Of a stretch of DNA of 64,000 nt, positions 20,701-32,156 are shown piece after piece (positions within the stretch are counted from its first letter, which is position 1; each line of letters begins with the position of its first letter). The DNA lies in assembly GCA_003194525.1 (NCBI GenBank), contig NBIV01000084.1:62001-126000 (forward strand). Reading direction: 5' to 3'. Position numbers and translations under genes: made by a program. The notes below the pieces were generated by a model. It was not told where the DNA came from. It saw only the letters and a program-made list of their open reading frames with translations, and did not search any database. Source of the DNA: Gracilariopsis chorda. Lineage: Eukaryota > Rhodophyta > Florideophyceae > Gracilariales > Gracilariaceae.

Positions 20701-23488
20701 GGAGCATTGATGAAGTGGAAGGGAAGAAACGACAATCAAAGTGACCATATTTTGTACAATAGGCTGTTATAGGAACAGACTGCTCAAAAGGCCTTCTTTG
20801 ATAATTTCCTGAACTGTGATCTATTTTCGAGAATATTCCAGCTCCACTTAACGGATCGAGAATGTCGTCAATTCTGAGTATAAAATAGTTGTTCTTCAAG
20901 GCTACTTCGTGCCAACGTCGGTAATCTATTCGTAGCCTTAACGACCCATCTTTCATCGTGACAAACAGTACCAGTGGACCTCAAGGAATTGAGCTTGGTT
21001 AGATGAAACACTATTATAGTATTTCGTTGAGCTACTTACGTATTTCTGTAAGTTTTTTATCTGACACTGCATATACTATTCTCTTGAGTGGTGTAGAATC
21101 GAGTAGTAGGTTGATATTAAAGTATTTTTCCCGTTTCGGGGGTTGTTCGTTTGGCAGTTTGTTGGGAAAAACGTCTTCGTAATCACGTAGTAACGACTAT
21201 AGGTTTGGGTCTTGTACTTCTGTTTCTTTTACTTTATATTGTCTTCGTACAAGAACCGCATCTACTGTTATCTTTTTCTGTATACATTTCTGGACAGTTT
21301 TTATTGTTGTCATATTGTTTTATTCTTTCCATGTAACGTGAATGAGAACTTCTTCGTCATCATGGGAAAATGTGATGACTTTTGTTTGGTAGTTGACATA
21401 ACGGTTGTAATGGTGGAGCCAGTTCTTCCCGAGAACTCCGTCATATCCGTATAGTAGGCAGTGCGGAAGGTTTGCTCTATCCTCTGGTCTTCTGCAACGG
21501 GAACAAAGTCCGTGCTTGCGGCAGTATTCCATGGCTTTCAAGCTAAGCTTCTCGAACGTCATGTTTCCCACTTTCATCCGAACAGGTCCATTATTCTGCC
21601 ATTTTTAGCCTGCCCATCTGCCTAATCTACCGTAGCGCCCTCTTCTAAACCCTGATATAACTATTTCCGTTATCCTTCATCTCTTCCGCAACTGATTTGT
21701 ATTCCTTGGTACAAAGCTCTTTCCAAATACAGATCTTCCGACCTCTCATGCATCGGTATACCTGTTCTTCCATCCTGATATTAGATATATCCATTAAGAT
21801 TTTCAAGAAATCTTTATTGTACTGCTGGACGTCTTTTATCTGTTTCCACTTGCCCAATGTACTGCAAGCAAGTTTTCTATGTTCACAGTCCTGGCGCAAG
21901 TCTGCAGACAGTCAAAGAACTCTTTGAATGTGGTATGGCCTTTCCATATTTCCCTTGGGCAAGGTATTACTAGTGAGCAGCTCCACTAATGTTGCTGAGT
22001 GCTATGAGAAGCGTCTTCTCGTTTGATAGTCCTTCAAGATTCTTCACACGGGATTGATCCAGCTATCAAGATTCTTCACACGGGAGTGATCCAGCTATCA
22101 AGTTTCTTCACACCGGAGTGACCCAGCTATCAAGATTTTACCTTTTAGTAAACACAGGAGCTTTACTGATCTGTAGAGTAGAAGAGGATTTGCCTCTAGA
22201 GCTAAGAAAAAGCGTAAGAGAAGACTCGAGTGATGATATCTTCTGTTAGGGTTCTCTATTGCGTCTTTCCATTCTACCACCTGTATCTTGCAGTGCATGT
22301 TCAAAATGGTATATGATCTCGTTTTCACGGGAATGTGGGAAAAGCGCAGCATTGCCTTCAGTTCTTGAAATTGCTCAGTATCATATGAAACAGGAAGGGC
22401 TTTCTAAATGGGCTAGAATACTGGTCCAAAATTTTGAATCCCGGGAAGTATAATGCTGTTTTTTTTCAGCACTCTACCGAAAAGAAAACGTACGATGCGA
22501 TAAAGTAATTTAATGCAGCAAATTGGAAGTTCGAGATCTCTAGTTTCAATCACTTCGCTGTAAGAACGTGGACAAGTATCAGAGTGGTTAAAGTAGAGTT
22601 CCTACAGTCAAGTTTACCATTGTTGGGAGACTTGGAATATAGTAAAATATGTAAGATTACTCTTTCCTTGACAAATTTTGGTAATCTTGACGCAGCAAGG
22701 GCTTCGGCACAGCCAGGAATGGTTCCTAAATGGTAAAAGCACCAATTCTTATTTGTGACAGAATTGCGTGCGCCTGGTTAAAATGGCCGTTAAAGTCACT
22801 CTGTTGATGTCTTTGTTCCGTCTCTTTAGCTATTTAGTGCTTGTTACTCTTGCAGTGGTATTTATAATGTTCTTATTTCTAAGAAACCGTATTCGGCAAA
22901 TATAGCAACTGGCGGTGACGATCTTGCCAACATCTTATTTTGTGTTTGTTATCGTGAGGGTGTTTTTCGAGTTGTGTGCGCTGTTGAAGCGTAAAATTCT
23001 ACGAATACCATCTCCGAATGTGTGAAACATTGCATTTTTGTCTATAATGAGGGATTATTGAAGGTTAAATGGGGCTTCTGGGGCGTTGTTCACGGGCTTG
23101 AAAGACGTTGGTTTACTACACGACGTCCGTGGTTCAACCAAAACGAGGTTGTCACATGGCTCGGGGGAAGACATATGTGGTTCAGAGGGCTTGCGGTCAG
23201 GTACGGGAATTACAGGGTCAGTAGGATCTATGGGTTGTGTTTGTGGCAGTTTTGACGGCGGTTTGAAGAATACTTTGGTATTAGTTGACAATAATGGCGA
23301 GCACAGCGGTAACATGGATCGGAGGATTGAACGCACTGGAGAGCCGCAATGGGTCAAAATTCGACAGTAAGTATGATCTTTATCTCTATGACTCATTGAA
23401 ACTTGGAGAATTTTTTGTACCATATCCACCAAGGCTGGATGGGTCTTAGCTCCAAGTAAGCGCAATACCTACTTGCAAATGCTATTAA
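17765..23488 (-). pseudogene. Decayed gag-pol of chromovirus A
   Basis: Read from right to left. Gag lies at about 21899-21645 (YNKDFLKILMDI, EEQVYRCMRGRK, IWKELCTKEY). A cysteine-rich knuckle and protease tail lies at 21577-21320 (CRKHGLCSRC, YDGVLGKNWLHHYN). Reverse transcriptase lies at 20956-20687 (DGSLRLRIDYR, RIDDILDPLSGAGIFSKID). Integrase pieces lie at about 19460-19000 (ISMDFI and QTGTRFYEKLL). The chromodomain lies at about 18530-18340 (EVERIF, FQFLVQW, DLMNCEERLRHY). All are broken by many stops and shifts. The chromodomain, which targets integration to modified histones in this clade, is still readable. Confidence 0.75.
22035..22130. repeat. Three tandem 32-bp repeats in the gag region
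   Basis: Units begin with CAAGATTCTTCACACGGG and end CCAGCTAT at 22035, 22067 and 22099, with a partial fourth. Divergence is one to four bases per unit. The period is not a multiple of three. Confidence 0.85.
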
Positions 23489-24160
23489 TGTTAGGAACAG
23501 AGTTGCAGTGGTTGAAGTGATTGAAAGTCGATGGTGATAATCCCAGTTGGAGCTCGGAGGATCCATCGGGTTTTATATAGATCACTTAGCTGAGTTCTAT
23601 CACTGCCACTAGCTGATCAAAAGTGGCAGTGTGTAACTGCGTTTTGATTGTTCTTCTCGTTGGCTTCTGTATCTGGATGATTTTCCTGGTTTAATGCTAG
23701 ATTTAGTAATGTTGCTGACTTCCAGAATTGCAACAGCGCTGATAAAGTGTTATACGACTCGGAAATTATTGGCGTTAAGGGTTTCGATGATATAGCCCGA
23801 ACCCAGGATGCGCCTAATGACCAGCCACGTATCTCTTGAGAACCATTTGTGACTGTTTGATCATTGCTGTACCGATTGAGGTGTCTGTCAGCGTTGTAAG
23901 TAGTATGAGACGTGCATTTCAGAGCCAAAATTGTCCACAGGGTCTGCTAGGGCTTCTCTGATATTATGTATGTTCTCAGGTTGTATTGAAAGTACTTTTC
24001 AAAGATGTCGTCTCAGCCTTGTGGCATGGTCGTCATAAGAAATAGGTAACCGATCTCTTCAGAATATCAAGAAGGATAAGAATAGGTGAAATAAACAGGT
24101 ATGAGCTGATGCTGGAGGCACCCATACTCAAACAAATGTAAACAAGTACTAGATATAACA
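23489..24160 (-). repeat. 5' LTR of chromovirus A
   Basis: Starts TGTTAGGAACAG and ends ATATAACA on the plus strand, giving TG...CA ends. Matches 17091-17764. Confidence 0.75.
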
Positions 24161-25800
24161 GCTAACTCATGAGAAGAAGCCTGGTTTTATGCAAGATCAT
24201 CAAGTCTCCACCTGACGTTGGTTGAAGATGTCAAGTCATCGAATGACTAGATTGGGCACTGAAACCGGTAGAGCCTTCTACGTATGGAGACAAAAGAAGA
24301 TACTCTTCCTGTTATAGGTTAGCAAAAACGATTCACATCAAACTATTGGTACTGATAGAACAATGCGAGAACATCTATATAAAACAAAACGCATACTCCA
24401 ATATTCAACTGAGATCATCAACATCGATTCCAAACTCATTTACAACCATAGATTCTCTGTTTATTACATTCAATCAAATACCTTTCAGCCCCTTGTATCA
24501 TGATTTCTGCGTCTATACCAAGGTCAAATTCACATAAGTTATCCTCAATAGCAGATGGATTTCTTATCTTTGTCCCTCAGGGGTCCTTCATTGACAAGCA
24601 ATATCAGCAAATTCTCCAGACGTACTACCTCAAGAATCTTTGGAGGTGGACACGATTTATTAACTGAACAATACGCTGCGTTTGAGACGGTAGTGCTCAT
24701 CTCATGCAGCCCGATACCATAGCCACGATACACGCTTACACAAATATGTCAGACTTTAGCCCAAAGCTATTGCGTATAACGTTAGCACACACCTAGATTA
24801 ATAACCAGGCCTCCGTCTCTTGCAGCCTCGGAGTTCACCAGGTCGGCCAAATCCAGGGTTATATGAGATATCTGACGGATAGCAAACGCCCAGACATCCA
24901 TAAGCCACCAATTGACTCTCGTAACGAATGAAAATTCCGTGCATCCATCACTGACGAACTCTCAAATCCCTTATTCGATAATTCAAAGTCCCACGCATCT
25001 ATGGTCTTCTATACCGAAACACATCAGCACTACAGCCAAAAATCTCTCCTCCCAGTATAGAACGACGCAGACCTCGCAAACGCAAGTAAGCGAAAGTCAG
25101 TTATTGGTACGGTTCACCTTCTGCAGAAGACATCCATCTTCTCGGACTATCGAAAACAGTCAGTCGTGGCTCTCCCACTACCAAGTCGGATAATGAACCC
25201 GCCAAGGACTCAATGTGCCACAAGAATTGGATTTGTATCCTTCCAATTCCAGCCCCACTCACCCTTCTATTCCCCACACCGCACCATGTCGAAAACCAGT
25301 TTGCTCTCCTTATGGGGATCAACCAAGCGTCTACAAGATGGTGTACATATACTAAGATTTGGCACCACTACTTTTTCCGCACATCGAAAACCACCACATC
25401 ACCCTTCAGTTAATCCCGACCACGAACATTCTCGTGGATATATTCTTGAAGGCCTTACACAACTACCACTTTTACCAGCTTTTTGACAGCCTGAACATCA
25501 TCCCCAGCCTCCTTCAAAACTTGGATCAGCAACTGGGTACTTTCAATCAGCATCGTGTTCCTTGCTGGTCTACATTTCATAGTTGCAGCCTTATAGTACG
25601 AAACCATAGTTTTAGAAGAGCTACAAGAGCTCACAAAACGTAAAGAGAAACGCAGCAGAGACATCCTCTCACCCATAGAAGTATGTGAATATGTGTTAGA
25701 TGGGCGTGCACATATCTGAGTGACTCCGCGCTCATAATTAAGAGTACTATTCACCGTACTAATAACGATGTATCATCAGAGTTTCATATGTAAATCCATA
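24161..25800 (+). mobile_element. Ty1/copia relic A, 3' part (reverse transcriptase and RNase H)
   Basis: Reverse transcriptase resumes with FCVYTKV (about 24510) and SIADGFLIFVPQGSF, then QTYYLKNLW and TRFINWTI (about 24545-24680). RNase H follows with NDADLANASKRKSVIGTVHL (about 25050-25110) and KQSVVALP. The C-terminal HYFF, ENHHITLQLIPT and DIFLKALHNYHFYQL (about 25360-25480) end the polyprotein. Several stops and shifts are present. Together with 15302-17090 it makes one interrupted element. Confidence 0.7.
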
Positions 25801-26723
25801 TTCATGCTAGATATACAAATGACTCTGAAATAACAAGGAAATTCACATGCAAGCAGTTCTCTTAATTTTGTGGAATAACTCGGACATCAATCGTAAACGT
25901 GGATGTATATGTAGGACAGTGCGCGTGATGTGCTGAGCACGTAATCATTCAGATATGTGCAGGCCCATACAACGTGCATCCAGATACTTCTCTGGGTCAC
26001 ATATAATACTTAAGTTGCGTTTACAAACCTTTACAGTCCGTGTGGATCTCCAAGACTTGCAATACATTTGAAGAACTAGAGTACAAAAGCACTTTGGTGC
26101 CTTTCAGACAAACATTGCCTGATCATTCTCTGCTTCAGGCGGTAACCGTGCAACATGTGAATCCGATCACGTATTCCCTAGGAAGGTTCTGCATATTCCA
26201 ATAGGCGACAGGTTGCCAAATATTCATTTATTATCTTCATTAAGCAACTCACTAGAAGCACAAAACTCTTACCTTTAGCTTCGTAGAGTTTGAGCACCAT
26301 TCAATGGATTGAGAATACAATTCAAAGAATCTCTGGAACCTTGTCAAATAACAGCAAGATCAAGATTGCATGTGAGTCGGATCGCGAATGAAGCACACGC
26401 CAAATACAGCAAGATTCATAATGGTAGTAAGCATTTACAAGAAAATACCTCGCTAAATACAGGATTTCAGACATGGTCTCTCGTGATCGGGCATAATACA
26501 GCGCCATTCCAATAATATCAACGGTGCGCACAAAGCTATTTCAAGCGCTGACTCTCACACGGGGTCAATTTGGCAAAGGGCTTATTTTGGCAGAGGGGTA
26601 TTTTGCCACAGCTCCTTTGTATGGGTCAGGGGATAATCTCCCCCCAGCCTCCCACGCCCCCTCTACGGCAACAGCCCTATACTTTTCGTCATCAGTAAAC
26701 CGCTACAAACGCCTGTTTGCAAT
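25801..26723. other. Noncoding stretch after copia A
   Basis: No LTR could be recognised by comparison with the other side. No protein-like frame was seen. Short G-rich runs at 26550-26600 precede the pogo relic. Confidence 0.4.
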
Positions 26724-28111
26724 ATGCCACTGTCAATGCGGCGACAGGCTGCGCACAGGAAGGACATGCAGCAGAAACGAAAACAGCTCGAACTGCAACG
26801 CAAGCAGGCTGAAGACATGATTGTCGCCCACCATACAGTCCCAAATATTGTCACCAAGACAGCGCTAAGCAAATGAACAGTATACCGTATCAAGGACACC
26901 ATCAAGAAAAACAATGAAGACGCTTTGCATAAGCTTTTACACCCAACACAGCACCACGCGGAACGAAAACCTGTTCTGACCACAACTGAAGATAGGATGA
27001 TTGTTGAACGAACTATGTTTGCTTCAGAAAGAGGCTTTGCCTTTAGTGACTCGGACTTGACCTCCCTCATGGCGCAAGTAGCCAATGACGGCCGAAAAAC
27101 ATATAGCAACGGGACACCATCTGTGTACGCCCTCCACTCATTTCGATCACGAAATTCAAAAATCACCTGTAGAAAGACGGAAAATATCAAGACCAAGAGA
27201 CTCGCTGCAAGGAACAAAGAACACCAGCAAAAGTTAGTGGCACAATTGTAAAGCTCCAGGGACAGATGCCTGAACTGTTCAGCTACCCAAAATGACTTAG
27301 GAACCTCGATGAAACCGCAGTAGGATCCACATTTGGGCGGCGATACAGAATGTACTGTTCCAGACTACAGCAAAAAGTTGGAATACGCCGAACCCTGAAG
27401 TACACAGGCAAATATGTCAATGCCGTAATCACATGTTGCGCGGCAGGGTATGTTGCTCCAGTGTTTTTAATCGCTCAAGCAAAAGGTGCAGAACCTCCTA
27501 AGAATTGGGTCAAACCAACTGCAACACATGTCACCGAGAAGCTATCCGACGATTTTAAATGTCTCGCAAGTCCCGATTCGATGCCAAGTGAGACGTCACT
27601 GCATACGACCAAGAAGTGATCCATCACGTCACACCTCCTGCCGGTTTTCATCGCAGAGTTCAACCAATTTGCGCCACGAATTGTACCACAGATTGATAAA
27701 ATCATCCTCTTTCTCGACGGCCACAGCTCTCGGAATGGAACGGAGTGGGTTTAAGAATGTCTCCGGTGCAACATTGAAGCCATCCAGTCATCAGCAAATA
27801 CTTCTGACATAATACAAACATGTGACGCCCAAATCAACAAAGTGGTCAAGGACAATGTCAGAAAGGCCCTAGACGCCTTTCTCTACAGCAGAGCGCATGA
27901 GAATGCACACCTTGCGGTGAAATTGAAACTGACCGCTTCAGCATATCGCTCCTTGAAAGCCCAAAATACCGTTAAGAGCTTCATGAACTGTGGGTTCTAT
28001 CCTGTAGAAACCAATAAGATACTTAGCTTTGCGACTGATGCCTGCGAAGAAGATTCCTATACCTGTGTGATAGGGATTCGTCATTCTCTGAGCAGCCGCA
28101 TCACAGATTAA
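26724..28111 (+). pseudogene. pogo/Tigger-type transposase (DD35D), broken
   Basis: From ATG 26724 a charged helical N-terminus (MRRQAAHRKDMQQKRKQ) leads into a helix-turn-helix-like region and FSDSDLTSLMAQVAND. Catalytic Asp codons are at 27308 (RNLDETAVG), 27716 (LFLDGHSSRNG) and 27824 (SDIIQTCDAQINK). All are in one frame, with 35 residues between the second and third. The order, the GHSSR motif and the final VKSFMNCGFYP fit the pogo DDE_1 family. Lesions are TGA 26874, TAA 27249 with a frameshift before 27308, TGA 27617 and TAA 27752. Terminal inverted repeats were not found. Confidence 0.7.
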
Positions 28112-28791
28112 AACCTCTGCAAGAAGGTTCCGGGAATTGCTGACAGCGTTCAGAACGCTTGAAGGTGTTTGCGACAAAATGAAAATGTGCTGCACCAAAA
28201 CACCTCGACGAATTTTGTGATATGGAAACCTCCCCCGCTCATTGTAACGTGTAAGTCACGTAGAAAAATTCCTGGAGGGGCTCGGCAATGTGGCGCACTG
28301 AATAACAGAGGCTAGGCTCCCATTCAATCAATCTGACAGGCAGCAATTCCCGACTACTTCCTGGAAGTTTGGAACAGTTTTTGGAAGTTAGGCATCGCAG
28401 AGAATCGAGTTTAGTCATTATTGTCTGCGATGTAGTAGATGACTGGGAAGAATTAGACGACATGCCTATTGGGCGGTGGAGACGGACGCAGGGAGGTCAC
28501 CAGACTGTGGAAAGGAGCGGCTTAGAACAAAGTGTAGCCGCCTCTGCTCTGTTTTCCATGCACCACTATCAGTAGGTGTCGGGGAAAACGCGAGTGGGTT
28601 TTGCCAGATTGAGGCCTCCATGACACGGTCGAGATCAGAGCTGTAAAAACTGCGTGCAAAATTGCCGTTCCTGTGGGTTATTAGCTCGGTTTTGGTAGGC
28701 AAGAAACCTGCCAAGTTAAGCGCGTGTAAGGGTTTCGTTTCCGTTTCATTAAGGTTGATTTCATTAGTGTTGCCCGTACTGTAAAGTACGT
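28112..28791. other. Noncoding stretch between pogo relic and chromovirus B
   Basis: No recognisable gene. It holds the empty-site sequence left of the chromovirus insertion. Confidence 0.4.
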
Positions 28792-28796
28792 GGATT

Positions 28797-29322
28797 TGGA
28801 GGAGAATGACCATTGGGCAGGTGCAGTGGTGAAGTAACCATGGGGCTGGGCTGGCAGAGGTCAGAACATTGCTGGCCGACATACTCCACGTGGCCAAGCT
28901 GGATGCCTATGCAGGAGATACGAGAGGACAGTGCGAGTGCCAAGGCACTGTGACCATAGGTTTTATTATGTAGCTAATTTTATGTAATTTGTTAGGATAG
29001 TGTCCGGAGGTCAGAGCGCCTCGCCAACCATATAGGTTGGCTCGAGTGCCGCCGATCTCTGAAGTGTAAAGACAAGCACCCTCACCGTCTTCTCGTCGCC
29101 ATATGCAACCAGTAGGACTCCAAACGCCACCAAGCTATCGCTACCATTCTCCGGACCTGTAGGGACTTGAGATAGCGCCCGCCAATTGCGCCTCGCTTCC
29201 AGTTGGTGCCCGTGTCACTAGTAGACCCAGTGGACTATCACTCCAGTGGCTGGCTCTCTTCCGCTACTTACCCCTAGTGGACTACTACCCCAGTTGGGCA
29301 AAGGACGTAGTATTCTACTACA
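28797..29322 (+). repeat. 5' LTR of chromovirus B
   Basis: 526 bp, TGGAGGAGAATGACC to TTCTACTACA. A by-eye alignment with the 3' LTR gives roughly 45 differences, about 90% identity. Most are transitions. Confidence 0.9.
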
Positions 29323-29324
29323 AC

Positions 29325-29337
29325 TGGCCTTCCGACC
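29325..29337 (+). promoter_or_regulatory. Candidate primer binding site of chromovirus B
   Basis: TGGCCTTCCGACC starts two bases after the 5' LTR and begins with TGG, the complement of a tRNA CCA end. The matching tRNA was not identified. Confidence 0.45.
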
Positions 29338-29448
29338 TAGAAGTCTACGGGAACAGCCGTTTGGACTTTACGGAAAGAAGTTTACGCATAGGACTTCTAC
29401 CATTGGACTATTAGTCGACGCAACTGGCTCGAAAGCATCACCGACCGT

Positions 29449-31363
29449 ATGGATAACCAACAACCCAACCCAAGGAACGAAGACCAACAAGGAACCCCTG
29501 GTGCAGCCGAACCTCCTGCAGTCGCTGTAACCCCATTTGCCGCCCAAGCAGACAAAAATAGTGACCGTAGGAGTACCCGCAGCCACTCCGGTGGACTTGT
29601 TATAGACCCTGTGGACAATCCCGAAAGGATGACCAGAGATTCGCCCTTGGTCGCTCGCCTCCGCGAGAGGATGGATCTGCTCAATCTTCTGCAAGGCCCA
29701 AGGAATGATGCAGAACAGCCTCAGGACTTAGCCGCTACCGTAAGCACCCCTCGTATGATGGGCGATGTCGCCGTTCTTCTATGGCCGCGACTCCGCTCTT
29801 GGTGCGAAAACCGAGTAAAGCAGTTCCTTAGGGACCAAATTATAGAGTATTACGGGAGGGCCTCTCCTGTTTGGCAGACCAACTGGTTTCTCAGGTTGTG
29901 CAATCAGATGTCCTCGTGGAGTCCGTTACCACGACCACCCAAGGGGAAATCACCCGCCAGGCAGGCACATTTCCCAGCCCTCGGGCTGTTTCTCAAAGTT
30001 TACCATTGGATGTCCTACGGTCAACACACACCGGACCTAAGAGAGCAGCTACAGAAGTAGCCCTTCGCCTGGGTACAGCACAGGAAGGCCCATTGGGTTA
30101 TATACCGCCTGGAGAAGAGAGACTCCAAAGGCAAAGAGGCCGTGCGGGAGATAAGACCGATGGACAACACAGCGTTCGGTAGGCCGACGAGTACCTCGAG
30201 GACGATGAAGAGCTCTTCCAAAAGTACCTCGTAGATACCGAGACCCATAGGAAGAAGAAACGCAGCCGAAGGCGTAAGTAGAGGACGAACCATCGGAAGA
30301 GGCACCACTCGGACTCAAACGATGACCATTCGGACTCGTCCGACTCTTCTGATACCGATACGGATGAGGCGGAAGTTCGGCGCCTCAAACCATTGTTCAC
30401 GACTAATGAGCTTTTGCAGAAAGTCATGGACGTGAACACGTACCGTTTGATGGATCGGTCCACGCGATACACCTCTTTGGTCGCCAAAAAGCTTGCCAGG
30501 TGGGCGAAGAGAATGCATCTGACCGTCCCGGACAAGTTTTCTGGGAAGCATCACATTACATTCCTTAGGTTCTTGAGCTCGTTCCAGGTTTCCTGTGACC
30601 AGAATGGTGTCCATGAACAAGCGGCGCTTTATTGCTTCTAGTTTTTCTTAAGTGGACAAGCCAAGGACCAAGTGGCTGCCAAGATCTTCGGCTCGGCCAA
30701 CCCCATTGATGCCCGAGATCGGGAGCTCTTAAGAACCTATCCAGAGGTTGTTCATTACTGGTTGGCAACATAGGCGACTGATGACCACATAATGGACGCC
30801 TACCGGGACGTAATTGGATACCACCAGAGTTCCAGCATGTCCGAAACGGATTACGCCGACCAACTTTGGACTAGAGCCCGCAGGTGCAGGAATGTGTTAT
30901 CCGAGGGTCGGCTGAAGCGATATTTTATTGCGGGATTGCTACCTGAGATACGGACTCATGTCCGACACCACCACACTGCCCATCCAGACTTGACGTTGCG
31001 TCAACTGGTGACGTATGCCGAAGGATATGGCAAGACCTATAGGGCTTCTCTTCGAACGGGTGGCGTGGATACTTGGGGTTGCGCAAGACCCCTGTCCAGA
31101 AGAGTGAAGGCCCACATGGTAGAGTCCCCGTCGGAGTCGGACTCGGCCTTTGGACATTCAGACACCGCAGATGCTCTTGCGGTGAGCTTCTCCTCAGCTC
31201 CGTCAGGACCATCATTGGCCTTTTCGTCAGGAACGACCACCTCATTGGCCCTGGCGACACTCTGTTATCCTCCGATTGCCCCCAGTAAGGACGTCATTAC
31301 GAAGTCCACTCAGGCCTGTTATATTTGTCTTTCAACAGCCCGGCCTTGTGACTGTATAAATAT
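29449..31363 (+). pseudogene. gag of chromovirus B, broken
   Basis: An ATG at 29449 opens 203 codons (Pro/Gln/Asp-rich start, then AVLLWPRLRSWCENRVKQFL), after which the frame changes. A capsid-like part resumes at about 30790 in another frame (DAYRDVIGYHQ, DQLWTRARRCRNVLSEGRLK, LTLRQLVTYAEGYGKTY). A degenerate zinc knuckle begins CYICLST at about 31318. At least two frame shifts separate the parts. Confidence 0.65.
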
Positions 31364-32098
31364 ATGCCTGAGGACATCCGCAATGGAATTATGGCGCGAA
31401 GGGAGGAGAACTACCAGGTGCGCCGAGCCGAGGGCTACTTCCGTAGGACCTTCCCTCCGAGGACCACTGGAACTCCAGGGAGCTCAAAGTATGTGACTCC
31501 CCTGACTACACCGGTGAAGCCACCTGAGGTCAACATGGTTGAAGAACCAAGGGATAGCGTCGAATACCTGGACGGACAAGGCGATCTTGCGGTTGCCCAC
31601 GCCGCAGTAAAAAGACCAGAGGGACGCATAGAGGCGTTTCGTCACTCTTATAACTGCCGCCTCAAACCATCGGACTCGCAGACCACAGGAGCTGAGGAGA
31701 GAAAGAAACGAGATGACGAAATGACAGAGGTCTTGAGTCGGGTGTATGCTGTGGACCAATGGGAAGACCTGAAGGACGCTGTTTTTGTGCTGAGGATGGA
31801 TAACTACAAGGTGCAGGGAGCCTCGGGACTACAGGCCAATACCATGAGGACGTTTACGGCCGTACTGGATACTGGAGCAGGCCCCAATCTGGTACCTCCG
31901 AAGGTGTTACCATTGGGATGGGAAAGGATGGTACAGGAGAAGAAGTCACCGAAGGTAACGGACGCATCACATCGGCCGATGGACATTCGCGGAATACTTC
32001 CGCTTTACGTCCAATTGGGTTACCTGAAGGTTAAGACGGTTTCTTGTATGTCCGAAGCTGGGGGCAGAAGGGATCCTAGGGACGAGCTTTATTGGTAG
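31364..32098 (+). pseudogene. Protease region of chromovirus B
   Basis: 244 codons open up to TAG 32096-32098. The aspartic protease signature is TAVLDTGAGPNLV, coded around 31860-31895. Preceding sequence is a charged linker (EERKKRDDEMTEVLSRVYAVD). It begins directly after the gag zinc knuckle in a different frame. Confidence 0.7.
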
Positions 32099-32156
32099 AT
32101 ATGTAAAGGCAATCTATCCTGGCCAAAAGAGGGTCGCTTTCCATTGAGGACCACCA

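Larger units (their letters stand above)
17091..24160 (-). mobile_element. Ty3/gypsy chromovirus A, old, minus strand
   Basis: Two related LTRs bound the element, and decayed gag, protease, reverse transcriptase, integrase and chromodomain lie between them in order from right to left. The flanks GCAAA (left) and GCTAA (right) could be a worn 5-bp target duplication. The element is inserted in copia A. Confidence 0.8.

Noticed and set aside
28466-28897. 143-codon minus-strand frame before chromovirus B
   Set aside because: It crosses the LTR boundary and target duplication and has no domain.
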